From assembly GCF_030711405.1 (NCBI RefSeq), contig NZ_JAULSI010000005.1, forward strand, positions 129,416 to 193,415: DNA of 64,000 bases. The letters run 5' to 3'. This document shows positions 36,586 to 45,335 of this stretch, in pieces. The notes under the pieces are model-generated. The model was not told the origin of the DNA and searched no databases. It worked only from the letters and a program-made list of their open reading frames with translations. The translations under genes were made by a program, and so were the position numbers. The DNA is from Massilia brevitalea (GTDB lineage Bacteria; Pseudomonadota; Gammaproteobacteria; Burkholderiales; Burkholderiaceae_D). The first letter of the stretch is position 1; every line of letters starts with the position of its first letter.

Positions 36586-37509
36586 CTACCTCAGCTTCGC
36601 GCAGAATGCTTCAGCGCCGCCATCGATGATCGCCCCGCTCGGCCACATCCCCGTCGCACGGCGCGCCTTCTGCAAGGCGGACGCCAGCGCACTGTCCCCG
36701 TCCACCGCATACACGAACACCGGCATGGCCAGCGCCGCCGCGTCGTTCAGCAAGTTGCGGTTCGCCTCCAGCGTGCGCGCATCGACGTGCACGCCCACCG
36801 GCGCTCCCACCCGCCCCTGCAGATTGCTCAGCCAGTTGCGGTCCAGGCGCGGCGCCTGGGCGTGGCTGGCCACGAAGCGCGTGGCGCGCGAATTGCCCAG
36901 TGCCTGGGCATTGCGCGGATCGAGCACGATCAGCCCCAGGTAACCTTCGCGGTCGGCCTGGCGCGCGCAGCGCAGGTTGCCCTCTACCGGCGAGGTCAGG
37001 AACCAGTTGCCATGCCCGACTTCGCCGCGCAGCTGCTGCACCAGCGCGCCGACGTCCTGGCAGGCCGCCACCGTCTTGATCTCGGCGTTCAGCGTGCCCT
37101 GCGGGTAGCTGGACGCCAGCTGCGCCAGGTCGCTGGCGAAAGGCGGCGCCTCGCCGGTCACCGCGCCGCGCAATGTCATGCGCGCGGCGCGCCAGTCGGC
37201 GCTGCGCAGGCTGTTCACCGGCACCGGCGCCGCGGTGCGCACCACGCGGCCAGTGGCCTGGTCGTGGTGCACCACCCATTCACGGTCGCCCAGCATCTGC
37301 AAATCGGTCTCGACGCCGTCGAAGCCGCCGGCGTAGGCCGCGCGCAGCGCACCCAGGGAATTCTCCGGCGCCTGGCCATTGCCGCGGTGCGAATGGATCT
37401 GCATGCCGAGGCAGTCCGCCTGCACGGGCGCGGCGGCCAACAGTGCAGATAACAGCGCAGCCGGCAGCACTGCGGCGAGCGCGGATTTACGGTGTGGGTT
37501 CATAGCCAT
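36586..37509 (-). CDS. secreted glycerophosphodiester phosphodiesterase
   Basis: A 307-residue exported GDPD enzyme that would hydrolyse glycerophosphodiesters from lipid headgroups. Signal peptide about 1-31. The active site has H41-R42 (HSHRGNGQAPENS, with E49), E67-D69 (GVETDLQ) and H82 (VVHHD). Its start overlaps the end of the 37487 membrane protein by 23 bp, so the two are likely co-transcribed. Confidence 0.88.
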   Translation of the reverse strand: MAMNPHRKSALAAVLPAALLSALLAAAPVQADCLGMQIHSHRGNGQAPENSLGALRAAYAGGFDGVETDLQMLGDREWVVHHDQATGRVVRTAAPVPVNSLRSADWRAARMTLRGAVTGEAPPFASDLAQLASSYPQGTLNAEIKTVAACQDVGALVQQLRGEVGHGNWFLTSPVEGNLRCARQADREGYLGLIVLDPRNAQALGNSRATRFVASHAQAPRLDRNWLSNLQGRVGAPVGVHVDARTLEANRNLLNDAAALAMPVFVYAVDGDSALASALQKARRATGMWPSGAIIDGGAEAFCAKLR

Positions 37510-39046
37510 AGTTCAGGTCCTGCAAGAGAGTGACGCGGATCGCTTCATTGACGGGATAGCTGTAGCCCTGCCCCACCGCTACCACGTGGGTGATGTTGCC
37601 TATCAAGGCTTTGCGCGTGCGGGTCCAGCCGGTATCGCCCTCTTCCGGCGCGCGCGACTGTTCCATCATCTGGACGAACAGCTCGCTGCGCGTGATGCGG
37701 TTCTCGACGAACGACAGCAGCAGCCAGACGCCGGCAAACGCGGCCACCAGCACCGCGATGGCGGTCCAGCCGGCGCGCCGGCTGAGCGTGTCCTGGCCGG
37801 GGCTGCGCAGCAGCAGCACCAGCGTGGCGACCAGGTACAGCAGCTTCGAGAAGTGGCCGATCGCGCCCAGCAGCGAAAACGCCAGCGCAACCGGCGGTAC
37901 GATGGCCGCGCGCGCCGCCTCGTTGCCGTCCTTGAACAGGCGCGCGCCGTATTCGAACTGCGCAGCATCCGAGTCGTAGCTGGCGCGCTTGTCGCGCACC
38001 GCCTTGCCGACCATCGCCTCGTACAGGCGCTTGAATTCGGCCGCGCTGCCGTAGTCGTGCGCCACGGTCGCGCCGGCCGGCAGCGCCAGCGCTTCGCGCA
38101 GCTGGCCCTGTACGCCCGGACGCGCCACGAACTGCGCGAACGACAACCCCGGCGGAATGCGGTCGCGTCCGACCACGATGCCGCTGGTCGACTTGCGGTA
38201 GCGCTGCTCGACGGCGTCGCGGAAGGCCACTTCGTCGGATGGGTCCCAGCGCGCACTCACCGGCACCTTCTGGCGCACCTTCTTCACCACTGCGGCGCGG
38301 CGGTAGCCCGGCACCGTGTAGGGCGTCCAGTTATGCTTGCGCAGCGAATCGACGTAATCTTGCCAGGCCTTGTCCTGCTCGTGCTGCAGGTCGTCGTTCG
38401 AGGCCGACGGAATGCGCGCATATTTCTGCCAGTTGGTGTGGGTGCGCTTGATCGCTTCGAGGTAGTCCTCGTAGTACTGCTGGCCGGTCTTCGAACTGCG
38501 CACGATGTTGCCGATCACCTGGTCCTTGGTGCCCTTCATGCGCTCGTCCAGGGTCGAGCTCGACAGGGCCAGGAGGGGAAACAGCGCCAGGAAGGCCTTG
38601 CCCTCGGGCTGGGCGAACAGCAGCTTGTCGTCGACCAGGCCATCGAGTTCGGCCTGGCCATTCACCAGCGAGCGTTGCAGCAGAATGGTGTTGTAGGCCA
38701 CGCGCCGGAACTCGGCTTCGCGCGTGGCCACCGATACGTCGACGAAGATCTTGATCGAGAAGAAAACGGCGCCGGCCACCAACAGGCAGCCGACCGCGAT
38801 ACGCAGCAGCGAAGGATACGAGGACTGGCTGTGCAGGCGGCGCCGCAGCATCACCTGCAGCAGCACCAGCGCCGCGGCCACGCCGGACAGGGTGCGGCCA
38901 TATACTTCCAGGCGCTCGACGTCGTGCGGGCCCGCATTCCCGCCCACCACGTCGAGCAGGCGCGCATTGAAGCCGAGCTCGAAACACAGGTAGACCACGG
39001 TCAGCAGGATCAGGAAGACCAGTTGCTTGAGTTGTTGGGCGCGCAT
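37487..39046 (-). CDS. hypothetical multi-pass membrane protein
   Basis: A 519-residue protein with membrane segments near 7-28, 52-68, 82-102, 395-420 and 433-456, and a large soluble region between the third and fourth (about 105-390) rich in charged residues. No known domain was recognised. It lies 7 bp downstream of the 39934 lipoprotein gene and overlaps the GDPD gene, so the three look like one operon of envelope proteins. Confidence 0.75.
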   Translation of the reverse strand: MRAQQLKQLVFLILLTVVYLCFELGFNARLLDVVGGNAGPHDVERLEVYGRTLSGVAAALVLLQVMLRRRLHSQSSYPSLLRIAVGCLLVAGAVFFSIKIFVDVSVATREAEFRRVAYNTILLQRSLVNGQAELDGLVDDKLLFAQPEGKAFLALFPLLALSSSTLDERMKGTKDQVIGNIVRSSKTGQQYYEDYLEAIKRTHTNWQKYARIPSASNDDLQHEQDKAWQDYVDSLRKHNWTPYTVPGYRRAAVVKKVRQKVPVSARWDPSDEVAFRDAVEQRYRKSTSGIVVGRDRIPPGLSFAQFVARPGVQGQLREALALPAGATVAHDYGSAAEFKRLYEAMVGKAVRDKRASYDSDAAQFEYGARLFKDGNEAARAAIVPPVALAFSLLGAIGHFSKLLYLVATLVLLLRSPGQDTLSRRAGWTAIAVLVAAFAGVWLLLSFVENRITRSELFVQMMEQSRAPEEGDTGWTRTRKALIGNITHVVAVGQGYSYPVNEAIRVTLLQDLNYGYEPTP

Positions 39047-39052
39047 CGTGGC

Positions 39053-39934
39053 TTACTTCCTCAGGTCGATGCGGACCGGCTTGATTTCCTCGTCCGGAAT
39101 GGTGAGACGCCCGCGCGGCAGCTCGTCGCTGCGCTTGCGCTGCGGGGTGGTGTCGCGTGCGACCGTGGTGTCGCGTGAGGTCGGGTTGTCGCGCGGCGCG
39201 GACGGCGCCTTATTGCCGGCCAGGGCGGCGCGCTGCGGCGGCGCCGGGATCACGCGGCCGCCGCTGCCGGCGATGCCCGTGCGGTTCGGCGCAGCCAGGC
39301 CGGGCGCAGTGCCGGGACGGCCATCGCCGCGTGCCGGCGGCATCGGAAAGGTCGGACGCAGGTTCTCGTCGGCGTAGGGACGCACCGCCATGTTCACACC
39401 CGCCGGCGCCGGCGCCCGGCCCGAATACAGGCGCTGGTCCATGTAGCTGTAGCGCTTCAGGCTGTTGTGCTCGGGGAAGTCGATGTAGATCGCGCGGCCA
39501 TCCTCGTCCAGCGTGGCCTGGGGCCGGTCCTGGCAATTCCCGAAGCCCCACTGCAGCACATCGGTGCCTTCGATGGCCATCAGCGTGTACTTGTAGTGGC
39601 AGTTGCGTTCCTGGGTCTCGACGATCACCACCAGGCGCGATTCCACCTGCGCCACCATGGCGATGCGCGCCCCTACCGCATTCGGCAGCGGCACCACGCG
39701 GTAGCTGCCGATCTTCACCGAAAAGGCCCCGGTCGAGGGATCGTGGCGCAGCGAGCCAAGGGTGCCGTCGGCCAGGCGAAAGCCGCCCAGCTGCTTGCCG
39801 AAGAGCTCGGCCGTATCCAGGCCGATCAGCACGCCGCCGCGGTTGTTCGGCTGCACGGCGCAGCCGGCGGCCAGCAGGGAGGCGGCCAGGATCAGCGCGC
39901 GCGGCAGGTGTTCGAGACGAATGGACGGATTGAT
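39053..39934 (-). CDS. hypothetical lipoprotein, apparent ATC start
   Basis: A conserved-looking secreted protein whose signal peptide ends in lipobox LAAGC, followed by a beta-rich region (VETQERNCHYKYTLMAIEG, WGFGNCQD) and a Pro/Ala/Arg-rich tail. No ATG, GTG or TTG codon lies between the distal GTG at 40063 and the lipobox. A perfect GGAG at 39944-39941 lies 6 bp before ATC (39934-39932), giving a normal signal peptide (xNPSIRLEHLPRALILAASL). I therefore place the start at ATC. Function unknown. Confidence 0.55.
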   Translation of the reverse strand: MNPSIRLEHLPRALILAASLLAAGCAVQPNNRGGVLIGLDTAELFGKQLGGFRLADGTLGSLRHDPSTGAFSVKIGSYRVVPLPNAVGARIAMVAQVESRLVVIVETQERNCHYKYTLMAIEGTDVLQWGFGNCQDRPQATLDEDGRAIYIDFPEHNSLKRYSYMDQRLYSGRAPAPAGVNMAVRPYADENLRPTFPMPPARGDGRPGTAPGLAAPNRTGIAGSGGRVIPAPPQRAALAGNKAPSAPRDNPTSRDTTVARDTTPQRKRSDELPRGRLTIPDEEIKPVRIDLRK

Positions 39935-40142
39935 GGTGTTCTCCGAAAGTGGGCACGGGTAGATGCCGGGGAACACCGGTTGTAGCGGTGGTCCCAACGG
40001 TCCCGCAGTGCAACATGCGCTTGACCGCGCATTATGCCTTGCGATGCCGCCTGGAAAACTCACGCATTGTCACTTCCGGCAGCGATTTGCCGGGACAATC
40101 ATGCCGCCGCCCGTGTTGCCAGGCGCGGCCGGACACAAGCGA

Positions 40143-40343
40143 TCAGATGCCGCAGCGATCCCTGCAAGACGAAAAGTCCATCTGGCATTCGCTTTCAGGA
40201 ACGCCGGCAGCCTTGCAAGCCTTGAAAACGGTGAAGCATTGCTGGGCGCAGGAAGGTGGATCCAGGGGGCCGAACGCCAGCGCGGAACCGCCCGCCATGC
40301 CCAGACCAATTGCAAACAGCAGCGTTGCCAACTTCTTGTTCAT
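40143..40343 (-). CDS. small secreted six-Cys peptide
   Basis: A 66-residue exported peptide; GGAGACAAAT precedes the ATG, and the signal peptide ends near ALA (residues 21-23). The mature part has six cysteines in a symmetric pattern: C32-x3-C36-x6-C43-x9-C53-x6-C60-x3-C64. Two CX3C pairs and equal arms suggest a disulfide-linked helical hairpin. Function unknown; metal binding or a secreted toxin-like role are possible. Confidence 0.7.
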   Translation of the reverse strand: MNKKLATLLFAIGLGMAGGSALAFGPLDPPSCAQQCFTVFKACKAAGVPESECQMDFSSCRDRCGI

Positions 40344-40621
40344 ATTTGTCTCCAAAAGAATCAATCGTCGAATGCGCACCGAGCCAGAATGTGACATTTT
40401 TTAACTCAGCAGCAATGGCAACATCGCATCGCACGTGATGCAAGTCAAGCACTACGCTCCCTACATAAATCGCCTTATGCGCGCCGCATGCACAGCGCTG
40501 CGGCCAGCCCCTTCCCTGCCGCCCGTTGACCCGGTTTTTACGCCCATGCCCCCACCCTTTTCAGTCTATTTACCGCACTCTCGCTAAGCTGGACTGCCTC
40601 CCGACTCCAGCAGAGACAAGC
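40344..40621. other. divergent intergenic region
   Basis: 278 bp between the Cys-rich peptide and the ParA-like gene, which diverge. It should carry both promoters. I saw no clear hairpin, repeat or operator in it. Confidence 0.4.
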
Positions 40622-41290
40622 ATGATCATCGCCGTCGTCAACCAGCACGCCAGCGCCGACCGCAGCATCGTGGCGCGCAATCTCGCGGTGCTGCGCGCGC
40701 GCAGCGGACGCAAAGTCTGCCTGGCCATGACCGGGCTCTGGCATGGGGGCTACCTGTGGGGCGAAGCGCGCAGCGCGGCGCGCATCCGGCCCTGGCTCGA
40801 CGTACGCAGCCTCGGCACGCGTGGCGTCGCCGGCAAGCTGGCCGGACTGCGGCGCCTGTTCAACGACATCGTGGTCGATGCGGGTGCGCGCGATACCGAG
40901 GAATGCCGCTGCGTGCTGGCCGCGGCGCGCGTGATCGTGGTGCCGGTGCGGGGCGGAGAAATCGACCTGGCCGGCCAGTACACGCTGGCCAGGCGCCTGA
41001 ACGCGGCGCGCACCGTCAATCCGGAAGCACGCATCCTGTTCGTGGCGGTGTGCACCGCAGAGCCGCGCAAGGATGCCTCGCTGCTGGCCCATGTGCAGCG
41101 AGTGGGAACGGCGCGCCTGGCGCCCGTGCGGCTGCACGAACCGGGGGCCTGCGAATATGGCGCGGGACGCTGCGTGTGCGATGCCGAAACCTGCGACCCG
41201 GAGCTGGCGCAGGAAATGCACGACCTGTATCGCGAGGTGTACGCGCAACCGGTTGCGCGGCTGCGTGTTCCCCTACTCGGAGTCGCGTAG
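40622..41290 (+). CDS. degenerate ParA/MinD-like protein
   Basis: A 222-residue protein with the fold signature of ParA ATPases (MIIAVVNQ start, DIVVDAGARDTEECR, AARVIVVPVRGGEIDL) but a broken nucleotide site: the Walker A region reads NQHASADRSI instead of NQKGGVGKT, and the Walker A-prime Asp is absent (CLAMTG). ATP binding is unlikely. I chose the ATG at 40622 as the family start; an upstream ATG exists at 40526. The role is unknown, perhaps a structural partner. Its 3' end overlaps a convergent gene by 18 bp. Confidence 0.7.
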   Translation: MIIAVVNQHASADRSIVARNLAVLRARSGRKVCLAMTGLWHGGYLWGEARSAARIRPWLDVRSLGTRGVAGKLAGLRRLFNDIVVDAGARDTEECRCVLAAARVIVVPVRGGEIDLAGQYTLARRLNAARTVNPEARILFVAVCTAEPRKDASLLAHVQRVGTARLAPVRLHEPGACEYGAGRCVCDAETCDPELAQEMHDLYREVYAQPVARLRVPLLGVA

Positions 41291-41590
41291 CCAGGACCGG
41301 CTGCCTGGCTTGACCGGCACGGCCGGGGTGGCGGCGGGCATGCGCCGCGCCTGCTGGGAGGCAGTGCGCGCCGATTTCGCCTTGGCTGCCGCATTCGCGA
41401 CATACGACTTGACGCCCAGGGTGGCGCGGTACGCCAGGGCGGCCACGCAGATGATGATCGCGCTGACCGTGATCGCCAGCGCTTCAGGACGGCCGGCGAT
41501 CACGAGGATGGACACTAAAGCGACGAGGTCGATGCAAAGGAGATAGTTAAAGCGCGATTTGGCAGCAGAATCGCCTTGGGATACGGACAT
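41273..41590 (-). CDS. small two-TM membrane protein
   Basis: A 105-residue protein with two adjacent membrane segments (about 17-35 and 38-55; YLLCIDLVALVSILVIAG, ALAITVSAIIICVAALAYRA) and a basic, Ala/Pro-rich tail. No domain recognised. It starts at 41590 with GGAAC upstream, and ends within the convergent ParA-like gene. Confidence 0.55.
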   Translation of the reverse strand: MSVSQGDSAAKSRFNYLLCIDLVALVSILVIAGRPEALAITVSAIIICVAALAYRATLGVKSYVANAAAKAKSARTASQQARRMPAATPAVPVKPGSRSWLRDSE

Positions 41591-41794
41591 GTTACGTTCC
41601 AGGTAAATCGTGTGGCAGGCAGATGCCAATGGATGCGATGAGGCGCGTCGAGACGAGAAAATGTGTATCGCATCATTTTAACATTTCCACACGGAAACTA
41701 CATACTTGACATGTGCCTGTTCTGCCTGCCGCTGCTTCGCCGCGCCGGTAGCCATCCCCCGCCGACGCCTGCGCTTACCGGAACCTGTATGCGC

Positions 41795-43471
41795 TCAGTT
41801 CGAGCGCGCCGGCGCGATCCGCCACACCACGCCGCCGCCATCGTCGACCACCAGCAGCGCGCCATCGGCCGCCACTTCGACGGCCGCAGGGCGTGCCCAC
41901 ACGTCTCGGTCGCTCAGCACCATGCCGGTCATGAAGTCCTGGTACTGCCCGGTCGGCACGCCGTTCTTCATGAACACGCGCACCACCTTGTAGCCGGTGC
42001 GGATGCCGCGGTTCCAGGAGCCGTGCAGGGCCAGGAAGATGTCGCCCTCGTACTCTTTCGGGAAGGCGTGCTGCGCCCCCTTTGGCGCCTGATAGACGAC
42101 CATGCCCAGCGGCGCCGAGTGCGACTGGATCAGGGTGTCGGGCACGATGGTCTTGTTCTTCAGGTCCGGGCGGATGCCCTTCAGGCGCGGGTCTTCGTTG
42201 GCGCCGATGTAGTACCACGGCCAGCCATAGAAGCCGCCCTGCTTGACGCGCGTGATGTAGTCGGGCGGCAGGTTGTCGCCCAGTTCGTCGCGCTCGTTCA
42301 CGCTGCAGAACAAGTCGCCGGTGGCCGGGTGCACGATCATGCCGACGCAGTTGCGCAGGCCGTTGGCATAGGCGCGGCGGTTCTTGCCGTCGGCGTCGAA
42401 GGCCAGCACGGCGGCGCGCTCGGTCTCCTCGCCCCAGGCGGCGCCGACGCCATACTTTGCTTCCCATTGCGCCAGCGGCTGCGGCGGCTGGGCGCCGATG
42501 CCGGCAGCGACGTTGGTGGCCGAGCCGACCGACAGGAACATCGTCTTGCCATCCTTCGAGAAGGCGATGGTGCGCGTGACGTGGCCGCCGCTGGTGTCGC
42601 TGATCTTCTCGATCACGGTTTCGGGTTCGCCCTTCGCCTTCAGGTCGCCGCTGCTGTAGGGGTAGCGCACCACCGAGTTGACGTTGGCGACGTACAGGTA
42701 CTGTGGTTTGTCGGCCGGCCACAGGGCCATGCCATAGGGGCGCGACAGGCCGGTGGCGTAGACGCTGACGGTGTCGGCCTTGACGCCATCCTTCGAGCGC
42801 AGGACAGTAACCTGGCCTTTCGCGGCTTCCGACAGGAAGATGTCGCCGTTCGGCGCGCGCAGCGGCAGGCGCGATTTGCCGAGCTTGTCGGCGTAGATGC
42901 CGATTGTGAAGCCTGGCGGGACGGCGGGCATGGCGCCGTCGGGGCGGGCGGCGAGTTTCGGGCCGTTGCCGGCGCTGTCGCTGGCGTAGGGTTTGATCAG
43001 TTCAGTCGGCTTAATGTGGTGCAGGTCGCCGGGTTTGTCCTGGGTCCAGGCGCCGGCCTGGTCGGCTGGTTTGGCGCTTGCTGTTATTGGCGCGGCGGCC
43101 TGGCCGGTTTGGTTGGCGAGGTAGGCGATGACGGCGGCGCGCTGTCTGGCGTCGGGCACGCCGATCGGCATTGCGGTGCCGGGGACGTCCTTGTTCGGGT
43201 CGCGCAGGAAGACGTCGAGTTCTTCGCGAGTCCAGGTCTTGCCTGATGCGCCGGCTTTGGTTAATGCATCGGTGTAGTTGAAATTGGAGACGGCGGCGGC
43301 TTTGCGGCCGACGACGTTGAACAGGCCGGGGCCGGCGAGTGGGGAGAGCTTGTTGTCGACGGTGTGGCAGCTGGCGCAGTTCTGGGTGAAGAAGGTTTGG
43401 CCGGGGGATGGGGCGGCGTGGGCGGCGGTGGCCAGGGTGAGGCAGAGAGCGGTGATGGTGGGGTGTCTCAT
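41795..43471 (-). CDS. secreted cytochrome c / PQQ-type sugar dehydrogenase fusion
   Basis: A 558-residue periplasmic protein. Signal peptide about 1-20. A class I cytochrome c domain (about 22-115) has haem motif C32-A-S-C35-H36 and axial M101 (GTAMPIG). A beta-propeller domain (about 170-558) resembles PQQ-dependent sugar/glucose dehydrogenases (GLSRPYGMALWP, GLRNCVGMIVHP, NLPPDYITRVKQGGFYGWPW). The sugar would be oxidised and electrons passed to the haem. Substrate unknown. Confidence 0.88.
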   Translation of the reverse strand: MRHPTITALCLTLATAAHAAPSPGQTFFTQNCASCHTVDNKLSPLAGPGLFNVVGRKAAAVSNFNYTDALTKAGASGKTWTREELDVFLRDPNKDVPGTAMPIGVPDARQRAAVIAYLANQTGQAAAPITASAKPADQAGAWTQDKPGDLHHIKPTELIKPYASDSAGNGPKLAARPDGAMPAVPPGFTIGIYADKLGKSRLPLRAPNGDIFLSEAAKGQVTVLRSKDGVKADTVSVYATGLSRPYGMALWPADKPQYLYVANVNSVVRYPYSSGDLKAKGEPETVIEKISDTSGGHVTRTIAFSKDGKTMFLSVGSATNVAAGIGAQPPQPLAQWEAKYGVGAAWGEETERAAVLAFDADGKNRRAYANGLRNCVGMIVHPATGDLFCSVNERDELGDNLPPDYITRVKQGGFYGWPWYYIGANEDPRLKGIRPDLKNKTIVPDTLIQSHSAPLGMVVYQAPKGAQHAFPKEYEGDIFLALHGSWNRGIRTGYKVVRVFMKNGVPTGQYQDFMTGMVLSDRDVWARPAAVEVAADGALLVVDDGGGVVWRIAPARSN

Positions 43472-43550
43472 TGTTTTTCTCTTGGTGGCGTGTGCCCGAT
43501 GTTCATGCGGTATCGGGGCTGTTGCCTGTGCCGTTATTGGTAGGTTTGAT

Positions 43551-43577
43551 CCGCGTGGGCTCGAGAGCCCACCCTAC
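43551..43577 (-). repeat. REP-like repeat
   Basis: CCGCGTGGGC, a six-base TCGAGA centre and GCCCACCCTAC, in the inverted orientation. It has the same 27-bp length as the 778/892 pair. It lies between the dehydrogenase and the M14 peptidase genes. Confidence 0.85.
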
Positions 43578-43613
43578 GGGAGATGTCGAGTATCCGTACC
43601 GCGACTATCAAGC

Positions 43614-45302
43614 TTAGGCGATCATGAAGACGGGGTAGCGGCGCCATTCGGGTTCGCGGTATTTGGCGCAGTTGGCGAAGATGAAGTCCAGCACGGCTTC
43701 CTGGTTCGACAGCAGGCCGGGGTTCGCGGCTTTCCAGTCATTGAACTTCGCAGCCAGTTCCGGTTCGTCGCGCAGCAGCTGTTCGGCTTCGTCTTCGAAC
43801 ACGTAGTCGGAATAGGCTTCCTTCTTTTCCAGCACGCTGTTGAAGAAGCCCCAGCGGAAGAAGCTGTCGTGGGCCAGGGGTTCCAGGGTCTCGACGGCGT
43901 AGCGAGCCTGCTCCTGGTCGAGCGGGACGATGTAATCGCCGGCGCGCAGCAGCACCTGGGCGCGGCGCCTTTCCAGCTGTACGTCGTCGTGGAACAGGTG
44001 GCCTTCGTAGGCGTTGGGGCGCGATGCCACCGAGGCGATGTGGTAGTAATCCACCTCCTGCATCCGGTCGGCGTCGACGCGTTCAAGCTGCACGCCGTTC
44101 AGCTGCAGGCGCTCAACGGCTTCGCGCCAGGCTTGCGGGATCACATAGGCTGTTGGCGCGGGCACGGTGATGTCGGCGTTGAAGCGGTTGTACCAGGCGA
44201 TGTCGCGTTCCCAGGGGCTGTTGCGGTCGTAGTGCAGGCGCGTGTAGCCGCCCAGGACGCTCGGCTTGTACTTGGCCTCGTAGCCCTTGAAGCGGAAGCT
44301 GCCCGGGTTGGTTTCGTCCATGGCCCAGTGGATCGGCCATTCGGCGCGGGTGCGGCTGGCGGCCTTGGCGGCGCGGCGCAGGGCCTGGATCTGGGCGGCG
44401 TGCTGCACCGTGAAGTCGAGCGCGCTCTCGACCAGGGCGCGCATCGACTCGTAGCGGTCCTGGAAGGGTTTCAGCATGTGGGTCTCGGGCATGAAACCGA
44501 TGGTGTGGTGCAGGGCCGCATAGCCGGTCGAGAAGCGCGCGGTTTCCAGGAAGTCGGCAATGCCGTGGTCCGGGCTGTCCTTGACCGGATTCACGTAGGG
44601 GCAGGTCGGCCAGCCGCGCTGCGCCATGTCGGCGTACAGCGCAGGCAGCATGGTGTCGCGCAGGAAGCCGCCTAGCTCTCCGCCCAGCTTGTCGGGCTGG
44701 GTGTGGATCAGGGTCATCGTGTAGCTGTAGTCGGCGCCGTTGGAAGTGTGGGTGTCGACCATCACGTCCGGGTCCCAGGCCGTGAAGAAGCGGTTGAAGA
44801 CCTGGGCCGTCAACGTGTCGCACTTGACGAAATCGCGGTTCAGGTCGAGATGACGGCTGTTGCCGCGGAAGCCGAACTGCTCGGGGCCGTCCTGGTTCAC
44901 GCGCGAAGTGTTGGCGCGGTTGATGCTGCCGTCGACGTTGTACAGCGGGATGAAGATGAACACGGTCTCCCCGAGCGCCGCCAGGCGCGCCGGCTGGGTG
45001 CAGAAGTCGCGCACCAGCGCCATGCAGCCGTCCACGCCTTCGGGTTCGCCCGGGTGGATGCCGTTGTTGTTGAAGAAAACCGGACGCCCGCTGTCCTTGA
45101 TCTGCTCGCGCCCGAACACGCCGTCGGCACTGACCACGCCGGCGTGGATCGGCAGGCCAGCGTCCGACGTGCCGATGGTGCCGAAGCGCAGCACGCCCGG
45201 GTAATCGCGCGCCAGCGCTTCGTACCAGGCGATGCAGTCGCTCCAGGTGGTGGTCTGGTTCTGGTTGCCCAGTTCGTAGGGCGTCTTCATTTCGTTCGGC
45301 AT
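43614..45302 (-). CDS. M14 family zinc carboxypeptidase
   Basis: A 562-residue protein with an M14 carboxypeptidase domain. Zinc ligands are H83 and E86 (GIHPGEPEG) and H185 (VDTHTSNG); the catalytic Glu is E273 (MPETHML). There is also the substrate-binding LDLNRDF. No signal peptide is evident. An ATG at 45290 is an alternative start. The C-terminal half (about 330-562) is not recognised. Confidence 0.85.
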   Translation of the reverse strand: MPNEMKTPYELGNQNQTTTWSDCIAWYEALARDYPGVLRFGTIGTSDAGLPIHAGVVSADGVFGREQIKDSGRPVFFNNNGIHPGEPEGVDGCMALVRDFCTQPARLAALGETVFIFIPLYNVDGSINRANTSRVNQDGPEQFGFRGNSRHLDLNRDFVKCDTLTAQVFNRFFTAWDPDVMVDTHTSNGADYSYTMTLIHTQPDKLGGELGGFLRDTMLPALYADMAQRGWPTCPYVNPVKDSPDHGIADFLETARFSTGYAALHHTIGFMPETHMLKPFQDRYESMRALVESALDFTVQHAAQIQALRRAAKAASRTRAEWPIHWAMDETNPGSFRFKGYEAKYKPSVLGGYTRLHYDRNSPWERDIAWYNRFNADITVPAPTAYVIPQAWREAVERLQLNGVQLERVDADRMQEVDYYHIASVASRPNAYEGHLFHDDVQLERRRAQVLLRAGDYIVPLDQEQARYAVETLEPLAHDSFFRWGFFNSVLEKKEAYSDYVFEDEAEQLLRDEPELAAKFNDWKAANPGLLSNQEAVLDFIFANCAKYREPEWRRYPVFMIA

Positions 45303-45335
45303 GGGAGGTTCCGGCAGGGAGAGAAAATCGAGCCG

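Noticed and set aside
39949..39970. GTGGGCACGGG as another REP copy
   Set aside because: It lacks the palindromic partner arm and the GTAGG start.
40526..40621. Upstream ATG for the ParA-like gene
   Set aside because: The 32 extra residues are not part of the family; the ATG at 40622 gives the usual MIIAVVNQ start.
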